A DNA stretch of 64,000 bases from Undaria pinnatifida (GCA_012845835.1 JABAKD010000002.1:22813699-22877698); one strand, 5' to 3'. Shown: positions 1-10,764, numbered from the stretch's first letter. Notes: generated by a model not told the origin, from the sequence alone. Numbers and translations: made by a program.

Positions 1-770
1 GGGGAGGGGGAAGGGGGGAGGGGGGAGGGGGGGAGAGGGGAGGGGGGGAGGGGGGAGGGGGGGAGGGGGGAGGGGGGAGGGGGGGAAAGGGGAGGAGGGA
101 GGGGGGAGGGGGGAGGGGGGAGGGGGGGAGGGGGGAGGGGGGAGGGGGGAGGGGGGAGGGGGGGAGGGAGGAGGGGGGAGGGGGGGAAGGGGGGAGTGGG
201 GGAGGGGGGAGGGGGGGAGGGGGGGAGGGGGGGAGGGGGGGAGGGGGGGAGGGGGGAGGGGGGGAGGGGGGGAGGGGGGGAGGGGGGGAGGGGGGGAGGG
301 GGGGAGGGGGGGAGGGGGGGAGGGGGGGAGGGGGGAGGGGGGGAGGGGGGGAGGGGGGAGGGAGGAGGGAGGAGGGGGGAGGGGGAAGGGGGGAGGGGGG
401 AGGGGGAAGGGGGGGAGGGGGGAGGGGGGGAAAGGGGAGGGGGGGAGGGGGGAGGGGGGGAGGGGGGAGGGGGGGAGGGGGGAGGAGGGAGGGGGGGAGG
501 GGGGAGGGGGGGAAGGGGGGAGGGGGGAGGGGGGGAGGGGGGGAGGGGGGGAGGGGGGGAAGTGGGGGAGGGGGGGAGGGGGGAGGGGGGGAGGGGGGAG
601 GGAGGAGGAAGGAGGGGGGGGGGGGGGGGAGGGGGGAGGGGGGGATGGGGGGATGGGGGGAGGGGGGGAGGGGGGGAGGGGGGGAGGGGGGGAGGGGGGG
701 AAGGGAGGAGGGGGGGATTGGGGGGAGGGGGGGAGGGGGGAGGGGAAGAGGGGGAGCGGCGTGAAGGGGG
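1..770 (+). repeat. G-rich (GGGGGGA)n simple-sequence array
   Basis: About 770 bases made almost only of G runs of 5 to 8 separated by single A, with rare T. The long Gly/Arg/Glu reading frame across it is a by-product of the repeat. It stops directly at the start of the LINE 3' region. In the copy of that LINE near 23.05 kb a short G-rich tract sits at the same place, so this array is probably an expansion of an internal LINE tract. It could form G-quadruplexes on the plus strand. The repeat is certain; its origin is inferred. Confidence 0.95.
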
Positions 771-781
771 GGCGTCATATC

Positions 782-1982
782 CAAGAGACTGAAGTCTGGG
801 TCTGGCCATCGTCGTCTTGAAATTTGTGGGCCTTCCAATGGCCGTCACAAGATAGCGTAAGACCGCCGTGACTTCTTTGTCATGTTGCGTTCTCCCCCCA
901 GTGGAATTGATGATGCACTTGATACCCTCTATGAGCCCAATGTCGTCTTTAGTCAGTTCGTAGGGTCTGCTGGTATGACATTTTCTTTCTCTTTTCCTTT
1001 CCTTGCTTACTCTTCTTGTCTTGTCTTTTTTTGCTTTTCTAGTCTTCTATTTTCATTTCTTTCTTTTTTCGTTTTTTCGCTCCCTTGTCTCTTCTTTCCT
1101 TTCCTTTATCTTCTTTCTTTTTTTGTTTATTTTCTCCAATTGACTTGCGCCTGTCGTGCGTATGCGTAGTGATAGGTACTACGTGCAATATATACGTGGT
1201 AGTTTTTCTTGGGTGGCAAGCGGTATAGTCGGTTTTTCCAGGCACGAGCAGTGAGACGTATGAACCAGTATGGACCTGGCACATCGTAGGCTGACTCCGG
1301 ATTTCACTTTTATATGTCTGGTGGAGGCATGAATTGCGTGACCTGTGGTATATGCGTGCACCGCCTTTGGTTTGTTTGTGTTTTTTTGCTGGGGTATTCC
1401 TCAGCTCCAGAGTGACTGAAGCCTGTCCTGTGACCACGGACTTGATTACAGTAGCGGCTACGGTTTAAGAGAAAATGTTTAAGAGAAAGCACGGGTTCAA
1501 GAGAGGTGAACTGGCTGGCACGACCAACATCGATTTAAGAGAGAACTGGTCTTATGTCCAGGATTTTCTCTTAAATCGAGCTGCTGGAAATCCCGTAAAT
1601 CACACCACATAGCCATCACATGCATCACACACAGCCGCAGACACCATGCCCTGCGCAGCGGGCAGTCGCTGCACAGCTGTTCCCGACCACACGCCAGGCC
1701 CACCGAAGTTCACAAATCACCAATGCAGAGGCGTCTGCGGGCAGTACCTCCATGGCACTTGTGGTGTGGTGGACCCGCTCGGAACCAGCGAGATGCACCG
1801 CATTTGCCATACCTGTGCGACCTCCCGCGAGAGTGAGATACGATTTACGAAAATATTATCTTATACCGTAGCCAACGCAGTATAACAGAAAGCCGGATTT
1901 AAGAGAGGGAAACTGGGCTGGCGCGGACCTCTCTTAAACCGTAGCCGCTACTGTATGCGAGTTAATGTGAGAACAACAACTT
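782..1982 (+). mobile_element. LINE 3'-end copy A with (AAC) tail, split by a MITE
   Basis: The segment matches, in opposite orientation, the region 3' of the reverse transcriptase at 22.4-23.05 kb. Shared parts are a start near GACTGAAGTCTGGG, the block ending TTGATGATGCACTTGATACC, a long pyrimidine-rich tract (about 975-1140) and the 3' end CTGTGACCACGGACTTGATTA. It finishes with GAGTTAATGTGAGAACAACAAC, a short (AAC) tail typical of non-LTR retroposons. It lacks the reverse transcriptase, so it is a 5'-truncated copy. A 505-bp element interrupts it at 1449-1953. Small reading frames inside are not believable genes. Confidence 0.75.
1449..1953. mobile_element. MITE with 23-bp terminal inverted repeats and TA target duplication
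   Basis: Both ends carry the inverted repeat CAGTAGCGGCTACGGTTTAA (plus GAG), flanked by TA at 1447-1448 and 1954-1955. Other copies of the host LINE show the empty site: at 22.43 kb the same sequence runs through with a single TA. Insert boundaries and the TA duplication are therefore directly visible. TA duplication points to the Tc1/mariner superfamily. Inside are several TTTAAGAGA motifs and an inner inverted repeat (about 1531-1579). No transposase is encoded, so it is non-autonomous. Confidence 0.85.
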
Positions 1983-2522
1983 TTGCCCACCTAAGAAGGC
2001 TATTCTTCCGTACACACCTTACCGGTCGTTGACCCACCAATCGTACCAGATAAAAAGTCCCAAACATATTTCAGCTCCGACCCGCGGCTCCGTCGCGCGT
2101 TTTGGAAAAACTGAGAAAAAGCGTGCGGACCACCTCAAAAATGGAAATATAAATACCAGGTACTACTGCGGTATGTTTGGTACTCCATTAACAGTACGTT
2201 TCATCTGGTATGATTTGTGGGTTGAGAACATCCCAAAAATTACTGGTTTATTTTGTGGAACGTGGTTGAAATCAGGAATCGTATCCGCATCTATTCGCTT
2301 GGTTGACAAGAGACGAGGATGGATTTTTTGTGATTTCTGTATAGGTATATCAGGCGTTTTCGTTTTTTTTTATGTCCCCCGTCTCCGCCTCTGCGCCCTC
2401 GGGAAACGACGCACCCAGCATCCAGCAAGACCGCCCTCCAGGGGCACACCACCCCGAGCGGGCAATAGAGGCAGCCCGCGTAGAAGAACGAACTTTCTTG
2501 GAATTTGTTTACGCGTTCTTTC
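1983..2522 (+). other. Sequence upstream of the zinc-finger exon
   Basis: No recognisable domain. From an ATG at 2372 a different frame stays open to 2608 and reads as a polar, Pro/Ala-rich peptide; it could hold an upstream exon of the zinc-finger gene, but no splice pair could be fixed. The rest (1983-2370) looks non-coding. Confidence 0.3.
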
Positions 2523-2757
2523 ATGGCTCGCCCGACGTCTTCTTGCCGAGAGCAGGAGCCCGTCGTGAACAAGGGGCAATGCAGCTTGAAAGGGCAGTTC
2601 AGGTGTGAGCAATGCTCCAGACTGTTTTCTACGAAAGGGAATCTAGCGCGACACGTTCAGGCGACTCACGTGGGCGGGCACACGTTTCCGTGCCCCACGT
2701 GCGGGAAGGAATTTAAGAGAAAGGAGGACCGAACGACGCATATCCGTGTGCACACGG
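2523..2757 (+). CDS. C2H2 zinc-finger exon (two fingers)
   Basis: From the ATG at 2523 the frame encodes two classical C2H2 fingers: C-x2-C-x12-H-x4-H (starting FRCEQCSRLF) and C-x2-C-x12-H-x3-H (starting FPCPTCGKEF). The second is followed by HTG, the start of the usual HTGEKPY linker. The unspliced frame hits a stop at 2772-2774 just after HTGEGAV. A good 5' splice site, CACACGG|GTGAGG, lies after base 2757 and leaves the frame in phase 1. The exon at 17927 starts in the matching phase with GC-GAA-AAG, which would complete GEKPY. Such proteins normally bind DNA in the nucleus. Either this is the first exon of a split gene, or it is a short gene or fragment ending at 2774. Start codon uncertain. 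Confidence 0.7.
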
Positions 2758-3170
2758 GTGAGGGAGCGGTGTGACGCTGAGAGACTCGCGTGTTCGTTGT
2801 ATTTTCACTCGTGCAGCTAGGTATAGTCTACTACTGCTGTTGCGTGTGGTTGTGTTATTAGGAGTACCAGAATACTTTTTCTGCGCTTGCAAAGCAGTAG
2901 CAGCGGTCTTGCCATCTGCCGCTCGCATCATATATATACGGTTCTGCTGATATACTAAAGTACATTCAAGAGGGCTTCGCCCGCGGCCGAGTAAGGGCCG
3001 CCGCCGCCGACAAAGCAAATGTCCGCAGGCAACGCAAAATTATTTGCCCCAAGGCAGTTTACGATGCCAAGGGCTGTTCACGATGCCAAGGGCTGCTTAT
3101 CCCGGGCCAGTTAAATGTCGGATTATTTTAGTATGACAAGCAGTGATGGAAAGAAGACCGGTGCGCTTAT
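2758..3170. other. Non-coding; one short tandem duplication
   Basis: No gene recognised. The phrase ACGATGCCAAGGGCTG occurs twice in tandem near 3061-3095. The sequence would be intronic if the split zinc-finger model is right. Confidence 0.5.
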
Positions 3171-3346
3171 TAGCTCGGCTCAGCTCAGCTCAGCTGCGCA
3201 CCGAAGCGCTATTAATAGCTCGGCAGCGCAGCGCTGTGCAGTGCCGTGCGGTGCTGTGCGGTGCCGTCAGGTGCCGTGCCCTGCGGTGCGGAACTGTTGT
3301 GAGGTGCTGTGCCGTGTTGTGCCGTGATTCATGCCTTGCTGTACTT
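3171..3346 (+). repeat. AGCTCAGC / GTGCGGTGCCGTGC degenerate repeat, copy 1
   Basis: Starts with GCTCAGCTCAGCTCAGC and passes into a degenerate GTGCYGTGCGGTGC run. A related block lies at 3784-3893 and an inverted relative at about 28435-28560. It is low-complexity, with no coding claim. Confidence 0.75.
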
Positions 3347-3783
3347 ACTCCTTTCGTGCACGCCAGGCATCATTCGACGCATGTATCATATCACGAAGTA
3401 CCGGTACCGTTAATACTAGTATAAAAATGAAAATACACTCCAGCTGTGAGGTCGGATATTTTGTCGAAACTCATCTCTGCAAGCTGTGTGTGATACTCCG
3501 ATCGCGCGTATTACGGGTTGTGTGTCCTCATTAAGGATATAGGTCGGCGACTCCCCTTGCAACTACAACAGTGTAGCTATTAGGGTCAACAGGGTGATGT
3601 TTGGCAGTCTGTGCGCGGAAACTATAAAACCCGTTTCTGAGGGGGACAAAATCTGACAGCTGTGGAAGGAAATGCATCAATTCATCAAGTGAATCCTGTG
3701 ATACTACAGCTGTTATATTAACACACCTCAAGTTTGTCGGTACTACTACAGGACGAATTGTTGAATCACAGAAAATGATCTCC
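3347..3783. other. No recognisable feature
   Basis: Only short reading frames without similarity to known domains; I see nothing else in this stretch. Confidence 0.5.
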
Positions 3784-3893
3784 CACCTCAGCTCTGCCCA
3801 GCTTAGCTCAGCAGCGCACCGCAGCGCCGTGCGGTGCCGTGCCTTTTGCCCTGGGGTGCGGTGCTGTGCCGTGTTGTGCTGTGCTTTCTTTCG
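3784..3893 (+). repeat. AGCTCAGC / GTGCGGTGCCGTGC degenerate repeat, copy 2
   Basis: Second copy of the block at 3171-3346, in the same order: the AGCTCAGCAGCGCACCGCAGC part followed by the GTGCCGTGC run. Confidence 0.7.
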
Positions 3894-3962
3894 GACATAC
3901 TGCAGTACAAGCGACGTATCATGCGAAAAATATCAGGTACCAGGTGCCGTCGGTATGTACGT

Positions 3963-4655
3963 GACCACAGCAGGAGGATGGCACACGGAGACCCACGACC
4001 GGCACGCACATCATCATCATGAGAGCAGCGATCGTCTTTTTTTCAAGGGTTTTTTTACGAGGCAGTAGTACAACATGTTACTTACGTCACTAATTTTTGT
4101 AGAGTTTGCAGGAGAGTTGTATACCCTTCACGGGGAACGACCCGCCGCAATTTTCAATTTTCAGGCACGGGCGTCGCAGCTGCGCTGCAACCTGTCAAAT
4201 AACTCGGGAAGGAGGGGCGATCATTGATATCTGTACTGTGGTTTTTGGTTCCATTGCTCTTGTTTCACTGCATGCCCGCGGGTCGTCACTCTGACAGCAC
4301 TCCAGACAGCAGGCGCGTTCGTCTATACTCACGATTACCGTGCGGTTCGTACGTTGCAGGCAGCCCAACCGCTGTAGTTTGTAGCCGCGAGTTGGTTAGT
4401 TGTGGGGACGGGGGAACTCTATGCTGTAGTTGAGTGGATACTCGCGGCCATGTGAGTTTGGTTTGCACATTTGACCTTTTCACTTGTGCGCCTTTTTCCG
4501 TATCGTGCGTTTTTAGGCGGGGAAGCGTAGCATTTCCCTGACGAATTTTGATTTCACTTGGTTTTTCGGATCTTCCTAGGGCTCCAGCACCTTTGTGTGA
4601 CCACGGACTCTAGATTTTTGACAAGAGTTAATGTGAGAAAACAACAACAACAACG
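3963..4655 (+). mobile_element. 690-bp retroposon, copy G1
   Basis: An inverted copy lies at 7405-8078. Both copies begin at the same point (CCACAGCAGGAGGATGGCAC in this strand), unlike randomly 5'-truncated LINEs, and both end with a tail of (AAC) units. The last 60 bases include GTGTGACCACGGACT and GAGTTAATGTGAGAAAACAAC, shared with the LINE 3' end. It therefore looks like a non-autonomous retroposon with a LINE-type 3' end. No intact reading frame was recognised. Confidence 0.65.
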
Positions 4656-5487
4656 TGTATACGAGACTACACTTTTTTTTGCTTTCATGTAATTGTCTTT
4701 TTTCGTTCGTGTTCTTTTTTTCGCAAATTACACCCGTACGACCGACCAGAACGTGGCATCGCCACCAAGCACACGGCACAGCAGCACACAGCAATGAGTT
4801 CTGAACAAGTAGCTCTTGGCATTATCAAATCGCTAGTTGCACCAAATCATGGGCCTCTTATTTCTGCCCCCTTCACATTTTGTTGCGTTCTTGCTGGCGC
4901 GAGCGTTGCGTGGCGTCAGCCGCCCGCGGAGCGGAGCCCTTGTAACCAATACTGACTGAGAGCTAGCAGTCCGCATGCGAGGCAGGGGGTAGATGAGATG
5001 GGTCAACCAACATCACTGAGCTAGTAAGCGCTGCATGCGAGGTGGCGGGGGGGAGGGAGATGATAGAGATACACCACTACCACTACTGTGAGCTACCTGG
5101 TACTAGCTAGCCGTCAGCGCTGAGACCGGTGACAATGGAAGGCCAAAACTTCAAAGTTCCCGAAGATCCCAGCCAAACTCGGCCTGAACGGTCGGTTATG
5201 GACCCAACATGGTAGTTTTTTGTTTCAACTTTCCAGAATTCCGGAAAAACACATTTCTTGCGGCGATCTTGGCCAACATCGGTCTGGGAAATTCTCAAGC
5301 AGATCTTGGATTAGACGCGTCGCAATATCGTGTTCTTCACACACTTCGTTCGACGAAACCAACGACAGCGTCGTGAACACTGAACGTGGCGAGCTCGTTA
5401 GGGTTTTCGACCCTCCCTTGGTGTACAGCGTTCACTCTACGGCCGGTGATTTGTGGTGGGCGCGGATCAGGCTTCTGTTAAAAACAC
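4656..5487. other. No recognisable gene
   Basis: Contains short direct motifs (GCATGCGAGG near 4974 and 5033) and small open frames without known domains. Confidence 0.5.
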
Positions 5488-5740
5488 TTTCTAAAAAAAT
5501 ATTTCAAGGACGTCAGCCGTGAGTTCGACGAATTTCGGGTCAATACTCATCTTTGCTAGCTGCATTGTTGGTACTTGTAATACACTATGTGGGTGGGTTT
5601 TTTCATAATGGGAGGGGTCATATTGTTCGGTTAAAAAGAAAAAACACATATATATTATATACTTCGAAGTTCGTATACGAGTATATACATATTTTATAAA
5701 AAACATTACAAGGACGTCAGCCGTGCGTTCTTTGGCCGCT
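5488..5740 (+). repeat. Dispersed repeat R4, copy 1 with partial duplication
   Basis: The phrase TCAAGGACGTCAGCCGTGAG and the next 120 bases recur at 56020-56170 in the same orientation. A second partial copy of the opening (ACAAGGACGTCAGCCGTGCG) follows at about 5707 after an AT-rich stretch. No coding potential recognised. Confidence 0.7.
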
Positions 5741-6531
5741 GGTGTGTAGAAAACTGAGACAAAAACTCTATCGTCTCCCAACGGGCGAAGAATAGAATTT
5801 TGAGAGGATGTGACGGAAGATCACAGGACAACACAAGCTACTTCTCACGCCCTAGGGCATGGATCGAGATGAACTCTTCAGCGCAGTCGCCTACGCTCAT
5901 GTGGCCTTGTTCGGAACGAAGAGGAGTGACCATGGATTGTCTCTATCTCGAGATCGAAGGTCAATCGTGTTTGGTGGGCAGTGTTGATCAAGGCTTGATG
6001 AAAAATGGACAAATTGACCTGTCAGACCGAATTACCAAAAAAAGAGCCAGAAAGGAAAAAAACACTTTCGACCTTCGTACTATTATGGAAAAATTTTGAG
6101 CGATTATTTCTGGCGATTATTTTTGTAGTTTTGAGGCTCCAGAAATAACTGCATCAGAAATAAGGGGCAAGGGGCGTCCATTATGGCTTCTGATTTTTGG
6201 AAAGTGGTTTTATTTTGAATTGGTAGGTCTTGTTTTGCCGTTGGCCTTTATTTTTGAAGTCTGGCACGTACACCTGTCGCCGGCGACGTTAGGTCACCAC
6301 CGCCTCTGCTGCTGTCTCTTCTGCTGCGCTGCTGCTGTGGTGCTGGTGTGGTGTGCCTGTGGTGGTTTCGATGGTGGTGGTGCTGCTGCTGTCGCGTTTG
6401 TGTGAGGATGAGCTCTGTCTCGCACACAACAAGCGCAGTATGCTGTCATCGCTGTGTTTATGATTCTTTGTTGTGGGTGATGCGTGACGTGTACAGCAGA
6501 CAAGTATAATACCAGGTACGTACAGTATATA
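5741..6531. other. No recognisable gene; TTATTTCTG motifs
   Basis: Around 6096-6160 the motif TTATTTCTGG appears in both orientations (CCAGAAATAA), a weak inverted arrangement repeated at 6900-7020 on the other side of the SINE. Otherwise only small frames without known domains. Confidence 0.35.
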
Positions 6532-6842
6532 CCGGTCGCCCCGGTGGCGTATCAGGTTATCCTCGAGCCTGGTATAGGTCAGTTTCGTGAGCTCGAGCCC
6601 CGCCGAGTGCATACTCGTATAAATTCGTTGGGACTTTTTCTTGTGGACAAATTGACTTGCGGAAAGCGCGAGAGCGTGACTTAGCAACACTCGATGAACA
6701 ATCGACGAGCAGTGGGACTGCTGAACCCTATGCGCGATAAAAATTGAAGGCAAGAACCGCGGAGGAGGGATGACATCTGTGACCACGGCTTGTCCAGAAG
6801 CTGGAAAGTGAAAGTGTGCAAAAAAAGAAAAAAGAAAAAAAG
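6532..6842 (+). mobile_element. tRNA-derived SINE, copy S1
   Basis: The head carries RNA polymerase III-like internal promoter boxes: an A box (GGTGGCGTATCAGG, about 6545) and a degenerate B box (GAGCTCGAGCCCC, about 6590). A unique body follows, then an A-rich tail of AAAAAAAGAAAAAAG type at 6818-6842. A close second copy lies at 8835-9151, where the B box is nearer consensus (GAGTTCGAGCCCC). Near the 3' end it carries TGTGACCACGGCTTG, reminiscent of the LINE 3' end. It is transcribed but non-coding if active. Confidence 0.75.
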
Positions 6843-7404
6843 TATAAGCACCACTGGTGACATGTGATACTTGGTACGAGTTAGTATCCAAAAGTCAAAT
6901 AATCCCATTTCTGAGAGGTTGGAAGAGCTGTTATTTTTGGGCTCAGAAATCACCAGATCCGCTGATTTTTGGCCTCGTTTATTTCTGAACCCAGAAATAA
7001 CGATGATTTCTGATCCCATAGTGGATGGTTTTATTTTCGGCGTCGGAGATCCCGGTTAAAGAGAGAAATAATCGATGAAAATATTCGCCATAATAGTAGG
7101 TCTTAGTCATGTTTTCCCCATAGTGACGTTACCCGGAATCTTTCAGCATGTAACCCCTAATAAATGTTCGAAATTTTTTAGCCAAGCTATCGGCTTTCCA
7201 TTGTCATCGGTCTGACTGCAATAATACTATTCGTATAGCAGCTCCCATACGTACCAATCAATGGTATTAATAGTGCCCATCGAAACACTTTTTTTTTTTT
7301 TTCGAAGCAAAGCATTTGTATTCACGTTAGATTTACCAACAACACATGGGTGAGGAGATGGAATGGAATACGCACCAATTTATCGATGACCAACGCCCGA
7401 ATAG
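6843..7404. other. AT-rich non-coding stretch
   Basis: Includes TTATTTCTG/CAGAAATAA motifs at 6900-7020 and a T run near 7290. No gene recognised. Confidence 0.45.
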
Positions 7405-8078
7405 GTTGTTGTTTTACGTTAAGTCTTGTCAAACATCCAGAGTCCGTCGTCACACAAAGGTGCTGGAGCCCTAGGAAGATCCGAAGAACAAATTAAATCA
7501 AAATTCGTCCGGGAAGTACTACGATTTCCCGCCGAAAAACGCACGATACGAAGAAGGAGCACTATTGAAATGATCCACTGCGCAAACTCACATGGCCGCG
7601 GGTATCCACTCAACTACAGAATGGAGTTCCCCGGTTCCCACCGTTCCCACAACCAACAAATTCACGGCTTCAAACTACAGCGGTTGGGCTGCCTGTACCG
7701 TACGAACCGCACGGTAATCGTGAGCACAGACGAATGCGCCTGCTGTCTGGAGTGCTGTCAGAGTGACGACCCGCGGGCATGCAGTGGAAAAAGAGCAATC
7801 GAACCAAAATAACCATACAAATATCAATGATAGCCCCGTCTTCCCGAGTTTTCTGACGGGTTGCAGCGCAGCTACGACGCCCGTGCCTGAAAATTGAAAA
7901 TTGGGGGGGGTCGCTCCCGGTGAAGGATATACAACTCTACCAACTCTACAAAAATCAATGACGTAAGTAACAACTACTGCCTCGTAAAGCAACCCTGAAG
8001 AAAGACAGTCGCTGCTCTCGTGATGATGGTGTGCGTGCGGGTCGTGAGTCTCCGTGTGCCATCCTCCTGCTGTGGTTC
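7405..8078 (-). mobile_element. 690-bp retroposon, copy G2
   Basis: Reverse-complement partner of 3963-4655, reading on the minus strand from the CCACAGCAGGAGG end at 8078 to a (AAC) tail at 7405-7417. The plus strand has an open frame at 7426-7812 whose C-terminal third is cysteine-rich. It is antisense to the element, is not open in the other copy, and matches nothing I recognise. The two copies form a 0.68-kb inverted pair 2.75 kb apart, so they could also be the arms of a larger composite. Confidence 0.65.
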
Positions 8079-8834
8079 TCCATGGCCGCCTCATCGCAGT
8101 AGCTCACTCGGCCCGCTCCTTCGCGCTTGCTCTCGTTGACACTCAATTCCATTCGGTTCCCTTTCTCCCCCGTCCCAAAAAACAAAATGCTCCTCGCAGC
8201 TTCCGGTGCTGATCTGAAAAACAAAAATTGTCGTTCAGGGAGAGTTCAATCCGTCTCTTCCCGGCCCGTCGACGCTCAGTCGCCCTCCTCCTTCGTCAAA
8301 TCCAGCCTCCTGCCGGCGCAGTTCCCTCCACGCAAACCGAGACTGCGCCGCAGTGTGGCTCGTGGTGGCGCCTGCCTCCGCGCACGAGCATTCCGATTAC
8401 ACCATTGCTGCTCCGCCGCTGCTGCCTAAAAGACGCGCGAATCGTAGGTGACCATGCCTAACGCACCACGTACGACCCAACTCTACCGCCACACCTAAGC
8501 CTCGCGGCCACACGGAGCAGCAAGAAGGTATCACTCCTTGAGGGTGAGTCCGGCCTTACTACCGCCAGAAAGATCCCCCCCACTCGCTACAAGCCTGCTA
8601 GGACATGCCTCGCAGCATGCCTTGCCCAGGCGGCAAGGGGAACGGAGTAGGGTAGGGTCTGCCAGCGTACCGTCAGATAGGAAGTTAGATACCCCAGGAA
8701 GATTTGACCTCTGGGAAAAGACCGTATAATTTAATTTCTGGAAGATTTACGAAACCCCGCCGAGAAAATGCAAAATTAGTTGCAAAGCTCTCTCTCTGAG
8801 CAGCAAAATTACTACCTGGCACCAGGTATGCTAT
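8079..8834 (+). other. Gap with one weak open frame (8187-8429)
   Basis: An ATG at 8187, with an A-rich upstream context, opens an 80-codon frame. It is Ser/Arg/Pro-rich and ends in an Ala run. No domain or splice evidence was found, so this is only a possible small exon. The rest, to 8834, shows nothing recognisable. Confidence 0.2.
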
Positions 8835-9151
8835 CGGTCGCCCCGGTGGCGTATCAGGTTATCCTCGAGCCTGGTATCTAGGTCAGTTTCGTGAGTTCGA
8901 GCCCCGCCGAGTGCATACTCGTATAAATTCGTTGGGACTTTTTCTTGTGCACAATTTGACTTGAGGAAAGCGCGGGAGCGTGAGTTAGCAACACTCGATG
9001 GAAAATCGACGAGCAGTGGGATTGCTGAACGCTATGCGCGATAAAAATTGAAGGCAAGAACCGGGGGGCAGAAGGGACGACCCCTGTGACGACGGCTTGT
9101 CCAGAAGCTGGAAAGTAGGAGTGTAAGGGGGGAAGAAAAAAAACGAAAAAA
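8835..9151 (+). mobile_element. tRNA-derived SINE, copy S2
   Basis: Close copy of the SINE at 6532-6842, with the same head (GGTCGCCCCGGTGGCGTATC). It has a good B box (GAGTTCGAGCCCC), the same body, and an A-rich tail that runs straight into the inverted repeat bounding the minisatellite element at 9148. A three-base insertion in the tRNA part and several substitutions separate the copies. Confidence 0.78.
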
Positions 9152-9183
9152 TGTTTCACGCCCTGTACAAATACATTATTTGC

Positions 9184-9608
9184 TATTTGTCTGGGAGGCA
9201 AATACTCTCTGGAAAACCTGCGCAAATATTTGTCTGGAAGCAAATACTTTTTTGAGAAGCTGCGCAAATATTTGTCTGGAAGCAAATACTTTCTTGAGAA
9301 GCTGCGCAAATATTTGTCTGCAGGCAAATACTTTTTTGAGAACCTGTGCAAATATTTGTGTGGCGGGCAAATACTCGCTGGAAAACCTGCGCAAATATTT
9401 GTCTGGAAGCAAATACTTTTTTGAGAAGCTGCGCAAATATTTGTCTGCAGGCAAATACTTTTTTGAGAACCTGCGCAAATATTTGTCTGCAGACAAATAC
9501 TCGCTTGAGAAGCTGCGCAAATATTTGTCTGCAGGCAAATATTCTCTTGAGAACCTGCGCAAATATTTGTCTGGCAGGCAAATACTGCCCTGGAGAACCT
9601 GCGCAAAT
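9184..9608. repeat. 42-bp minisatellite, array 1 (about 10 units)
   Basis: Units of 42 bp repeat in exact register (GCGCAAATATTTGTCTG near 9222, 9264, 9306 and so on to 9600). They alternate GAGAAGCTGC and GAGAACCTGC joints and vary at GGAAG / GCAGG / GGCAGG. Because 42 is divisible by three, most frames on both strands are open and give 14-residue repeat peptides; these are not genes. Confidence 0.95.
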
Positions 9609-10127
9609 AGTGTTGTATTTGTTTTGACAACTATTCTGAAAAAACAGCTGTTACTGCAGGGAGGTCGGAGGGAGAGATTAGCCGTATCGTATGTCATGCG
9701 ATGGGAGATTGGTGTCGGAAATACAAAAGCAAATCCCTGAAGCGTGCATCTGAAATATCTTTTGATCGGAGTGGAAAAACACAGGATCAGCCAAACCGAG
9801 AAAAAATGAAAATCTATCGACTACCTATGAGTCATATTATTTATTTTTTAATATGCAAATGCCATTCCCGTCGACCACTGCCATTTACTTCTTCTGCCAT
9901 CTACAACAGTCGAAGCCGCCTCACCCCGTACGGAACGCAAACAAACACAAACACGCCGACACCATCAAACCCCTCCACCATCTTACTCATTCCGTATCAT
10001 GAGATGAGTCAACTCCTGTGGCAAAGTACAACAAACACCAAGGATCCACAAACACCACAAAGACGTTGCTACTCGTTCTCGCTGCGGGCCTGATCGCCAT
10101 CAAGCTACTTCTACTATTCCATGCTGT
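9609..10127. other. No recognisable gene
   Basis: An open plus frame (9701-10093) has no recognisable domain. Position suggests this is the interior of the element at 9148-11190. Confidence 0.4.
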
Positions 10128-10421
10128 TTAAACGTCCACCTCCCCCGACTCCCCGGCGGTGAGGTCCTCCGGGGCAAATGCGCCGTCGAGCTCCTTCAGC
10201 CCTTCCACAGGGTCCACCAGTCGCCCGGGGATCTTGCTTCGCGCGCCAGCTTCGGCCAGCTTAGGGATGTCCTGAGGGATGAGGTCCAGGTTTCCGTGCA
10301 GGAACAGGATCATCTCCACGTACTTGCTGTCCGTGGTGCTCCTGGAGGACGTCATCATACGCCCAGCAGCGCTGAAGTCACGCTCAAGCACTGCCGCCGA
10401 CGCAGGAGCCCCGAAAATCAC
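10128..10421 (-). pseudogene. hAT transposase C-terminal dimerisation domain (remnant)
   Basis: The minus frame reads GAPASAAVLERDFSAAGRMM near its start. This is the hallmark of the hAT C-terminal dimerisation domain (pattern P-A-S-x-A-x-x-E-R-x-F-S-x-x-G), followed by RS-TTDSK-VE-ILFLHGN, then an acidic tail and a stop at 10128. In hAT transposases this domain forms the RNase H fold's C-terminal part and mediates multimerisation. The catalytic core and BED finger are absent, and the upstream frame does not look like transposase, so this is a fragment. It lies between two 42-bp minisatellites. Confidence 0.8.
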
Positions 10422-10764
10422 TCCAGCCCAGCTGCGTTGACGTCGACAATAACTGGAGCTGCTGCCGACGCGCCAGCTCCGTCGCCACGTGGCGTACCAT
10501 CACCCTTGCCATTTGCTTCTTCGTTACTGACAGCTGGCATGTTGACATGCACAGCCCGCGGTAGTTGCTCGTGCCGTGATGGGGAGCTGGTTTGGTTGTG
10601 TGCAGGACCACTGATATTCGCGGCGGCAAATACACCGGGCTCAACGGCCTTTTCGCGGCTGCAAATACATAGGGCTCAACGGCCGTATTTATGCATTACG
10701 TATGTACCCCATATAATGTACTTGTACGCCGAAGAGGTCAATATCTCCGCATCCGCAATACATT

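Noticed and set aside
196..792. 198-codon Gly/Arg/Glu-rich open frame
   Set aside because: It is the translation of the (GGGGGGA)n array; all complexity comes from the simple repeat.
7426..7812. Cysteine-rich 128-codon frame
   Set aside because: It is antisense to a retroposon and is not conserved as an open frame in the other copy at 3963-4655.
8878..9740. Several long overlapping frames on both strands with 14-residue repeats
   Set aside because: They arise because the 42-bp minisatellite unit is divisible by three and lacks stops; every strand and nearly every frame is open.
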